Assembly (NCBI GenBank): GCA_029948255.1
Contig: JALIZF010001808.1
Location: 1-64,000, forward strand
Direction: 5' to 3'
Source: Telmatactis stephensoni
Lineage: Eukaryota; Cnidaria; Anthozoa; Actiniaria; Isophelliidae
DNA length: 64,000 bases
In this document: in pieces, positions 62,262-64,000 of the stretch
Layout of the letters: each line of letters begins with the position of its first letter
Position numbering within the stretch: the first letter of the stretch is position 1
Position numbers and translations under genes: made by a program
Notes under the pieces: generated by a model
The model's database searches: none
What the model was told of the DNA's origin: nothing
The model's input: only the letters and a program-made list of their open reading frames with translations

Positions 62262-62452
62262 ACTTGAGGTCGACGGTGCGCTCATTTTACTCCCCTCTCT
62301 CCATCAGTGCTCCGTTTTAAGGGTATTTAAATCTACTTAAAGCTACACAGAAAGGAAAGAAGTTAACACAAGGATGTGAGATCCGGGGATCGAACTCTGG
62401 ACCTCTTGCACCGAAGGCCGCGCACTAACCAACTGTGCCATCCTTGCACCTA
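62262..62452 (-). mobile_element. tRNA-derived SINE, family 2, copy 2
   Basis: On the minus strand, GCAAGGATGGCACAGTTGGT then TAGTGCGCGG (box A region) and GAGTTCGATCCCC (box B) form a well-preserved tRNA-like head of about 75 bp. After it come TAGCTTTAAGTAGATTTAAA, ACCCTTAAAACGGAGC and GGGGAGTAAAATGAGCGCAC, shared with 24086-24280. The head is good enough for tRNA-finding programs to call it, but the attached body shows it is a SINE. Confidence 0.8.
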
Positions 62453-62719
62453 CAAGTAACCAGCTGGTACGTTGTCTGAACTAGGCCTTAGATAAGCGTG
62501 CTCGTCGACGTTTTCTATGGTATAGTTCAGGTATTGCAATTGTAAACGGTCCAGTTTTGTGGTAATAATACCTTGTACTGAGCTTCTTGACAAAAGACGT
62601 ATTTATGGACAGACAGTGACGTACTACCAGTCATGAGGCATACGGAAAGAACAACAAGATCAAGCAATTGAATTTGGAGGGGAAAAGGGAACTGCTCGTT
62701 GTCTAGATTATAAGGTAAT

Positions 62720-63480
62720 CAACAATCACAATTTTCTTGACTTTGATGACGTCGTCGCGTGACGTCATCAAATGACGTCATCGGAACAGAAAATTTATAC
62801 AATATTTGCCCTTTCAAAACATTTTTAGTCAATGTCAATTCTTACATAGTATGGCTTTATTCTTCCTGGTGCACAAAGTGACGTATGCGTTTTTCATTTC
62901 GTTGACAGATAGATTTTTAGAGGTCTTTTTTCGCCTTCATAAAGACATTTTTGCTGATAACTTCGCTATTTTACACTTTTCTAGAAAACCCATCCGTTAC
63001 TTTGTAGAGCATAATACATAAAATATTTCAAGATAAAAAAAATATTTTAGCTGCAAACTCCTCAAAGTTTATAGAATTTAAAAAAATGAAAATCAGCTCT
63101 TTGCGCATGCGCACTGGAGATTTCAGATGTTCGACACTTTATAGTTCGGCTGTATCATAATGAACAGCTTCAATATGCTTATATTTGGTTTTAAGACTTT
63201 CACTTACAATGTTTTGACCCATTATTTTGCTTAGCTTCGGCCGACTGATAATTTGAGAAATTTGTAGCATATTTTGTTGAATTAATTTCAATGAAAAATT
63301 ATATTTCCCGCTCTCTCGATAGAAATGCGAACCTTTAAGACCCAAAGAAACGAGGGCATTCCAAAAGTGACATTTTCTCAAAAAATCGTAAAATCGAAGA
63401 CGTCAATGAGCTCGGGCCCTCGCTTTTACAGCCAACATAGCAACCACGTTGCTTACTTAACGAAATATGTCCCAGCACCC
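62720..63480. mobile_element. Element related to the TTAAGGGTGCTG family
   Basis: The right end, read in reverse, begins GGGTGCTGGGACATATTTCG and continues AAGCAACGTGGTTGCTATGT, similar to the left 65 bp of 34494-35801. Near the left are TGACGTCATCAAATGACGTC-A sites like those in the other copy. The interior is different and the left terminus was not found. Confidence 0.45.
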
Positions 63481-64000
63481 GAGACACGCAATGTTTATGG
63501 TTGTCTAAATGTCTTTATCTGGACAACGTTATTGAGATTGCCTGTCTGAACTATTGAGTAATTTATATTATTATTGAGTGGCGATCTTAAGTCTGATTTA
63601 TATGACAACCATGGATTCTATGGCACGGCACTCCTAACTCTGGGCACGTGACACGGCACCGGTTAATTACTGATTATGGTATGAACAAAAATTTGTTGTA
63701 TTTTGTAGGGGTTTCTTACCCAAAATAATCGGTACGCATGCCAAAATTTAAGGGTACCGTGCAATAAAAAGGTGGTTGTATGAATTAGGCTTTGTTGGGC
63801 TTAAAGGGGTGCCGTACTCAAAATATATAACCTGTCCTTGGACCAAGATTTAGGGGTCCACAAAAAGGTCTTTGTGTAAAATGGGCTTTAGAGTAACTAT
63901 GGGTTATTGTCCATAAACCGCGGGTGATTTACACGTGGCGCGGCACTCTCAATCCTTAATTGGTACGCGGGCCGATTATGTTGGGTAAGGCACCCCAACG
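63481..64000. other. Window end; diverged internal repeat, no gene
   Basis: The phrases GGCACGGCACTCCTAACTCT (about 63622) and GGCGCGGCACTCTCAATCCT (about 63936) are similar, so the last 400 bp may be an imperfect duplication that runs off the window. No coding content is supported. Confidence 0.3.

Noticed and set aside
62375..62452. Functional tRNA gene on the minus strand
   Set aside because: Boxes A and B are good, but it is joined to a body shared with 24086-24280, so it is the head of a SINE.

Overview
The window is nuclear DNA from an invertebrate animal. It is AT-rich, its genes are split by many short introns, and its spacers and introns are crowded with small inverted-repeat elements, tRNA-derived SINEs, decayed LINE pieces and simple repeats. 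The deduced proteins are very close in length and sequence to vertebrate orthologues and the genes are finely split. With the repeat style, this suggests a cnidarian, most likely an anthozoan such as a stony coral or anemone. That placement is inference; no species-diagnostic marker is present.

Layout. (1) 860-8868, plus strand: a six-exon UBE2E-type ubiquitin-conjugating enzyme whose second intron carries a large 43-bp minisatellite. (2) 8.9-15.4 kb: gene-poor DNA with two MITE families (one nested in the other), a 17-bp minisatellite, a dead CR1-like LINE and a SINE. (3) 15490-16539, minus strand: an intronless class A GPCR with altered signature residues. (4) 16.5-21.5 kb: mostly unassigned spacer. 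(5) 21710-29947, plus: nine-exon CHMP2A (ESCRT-III), with introns full of fold-back elements. (6) about 32.16-43.7 kb, plus: a receptor guanylyl cyclase of 1047 residues in 20 coding exons, plus two probable noncoding 5' exons; two of its introns use GC-AG boundaries. (7) 45778-54438, plus: eight-exon CTDSPL-type small CTD phosphatase. (8) 54.4-64 kb: repeat-rich DNA with a roughly 550-bp CTTC/CTTT microsatellite, a second SINE family and MITEs.

The genes do not form a functional pathway: ubiquitination, membrane scission, cGMP signalling, peptide-type GPCR signalling and a nuclear phosphatase lie side by side, as is normal in an animal genome. UBE2E and CTDSP family members also share chromosomes in human (3p and 2q), so the linkage may be an old syntenic remnant.

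I found no CRISPR array, operon, virus or prokaryote-type defence system. The most interesting material is the mobile-element structure (nested MITE insertion, at least eight inverted-repeat families, two SINE families), the two GC-AG introns, the divergent GPCR and a palindromic tandem array at 27 kb. Exon boundaries were set by hand from reading frame and GT/GC-AG signals; all eukaryotic gene models lack transcript support here.
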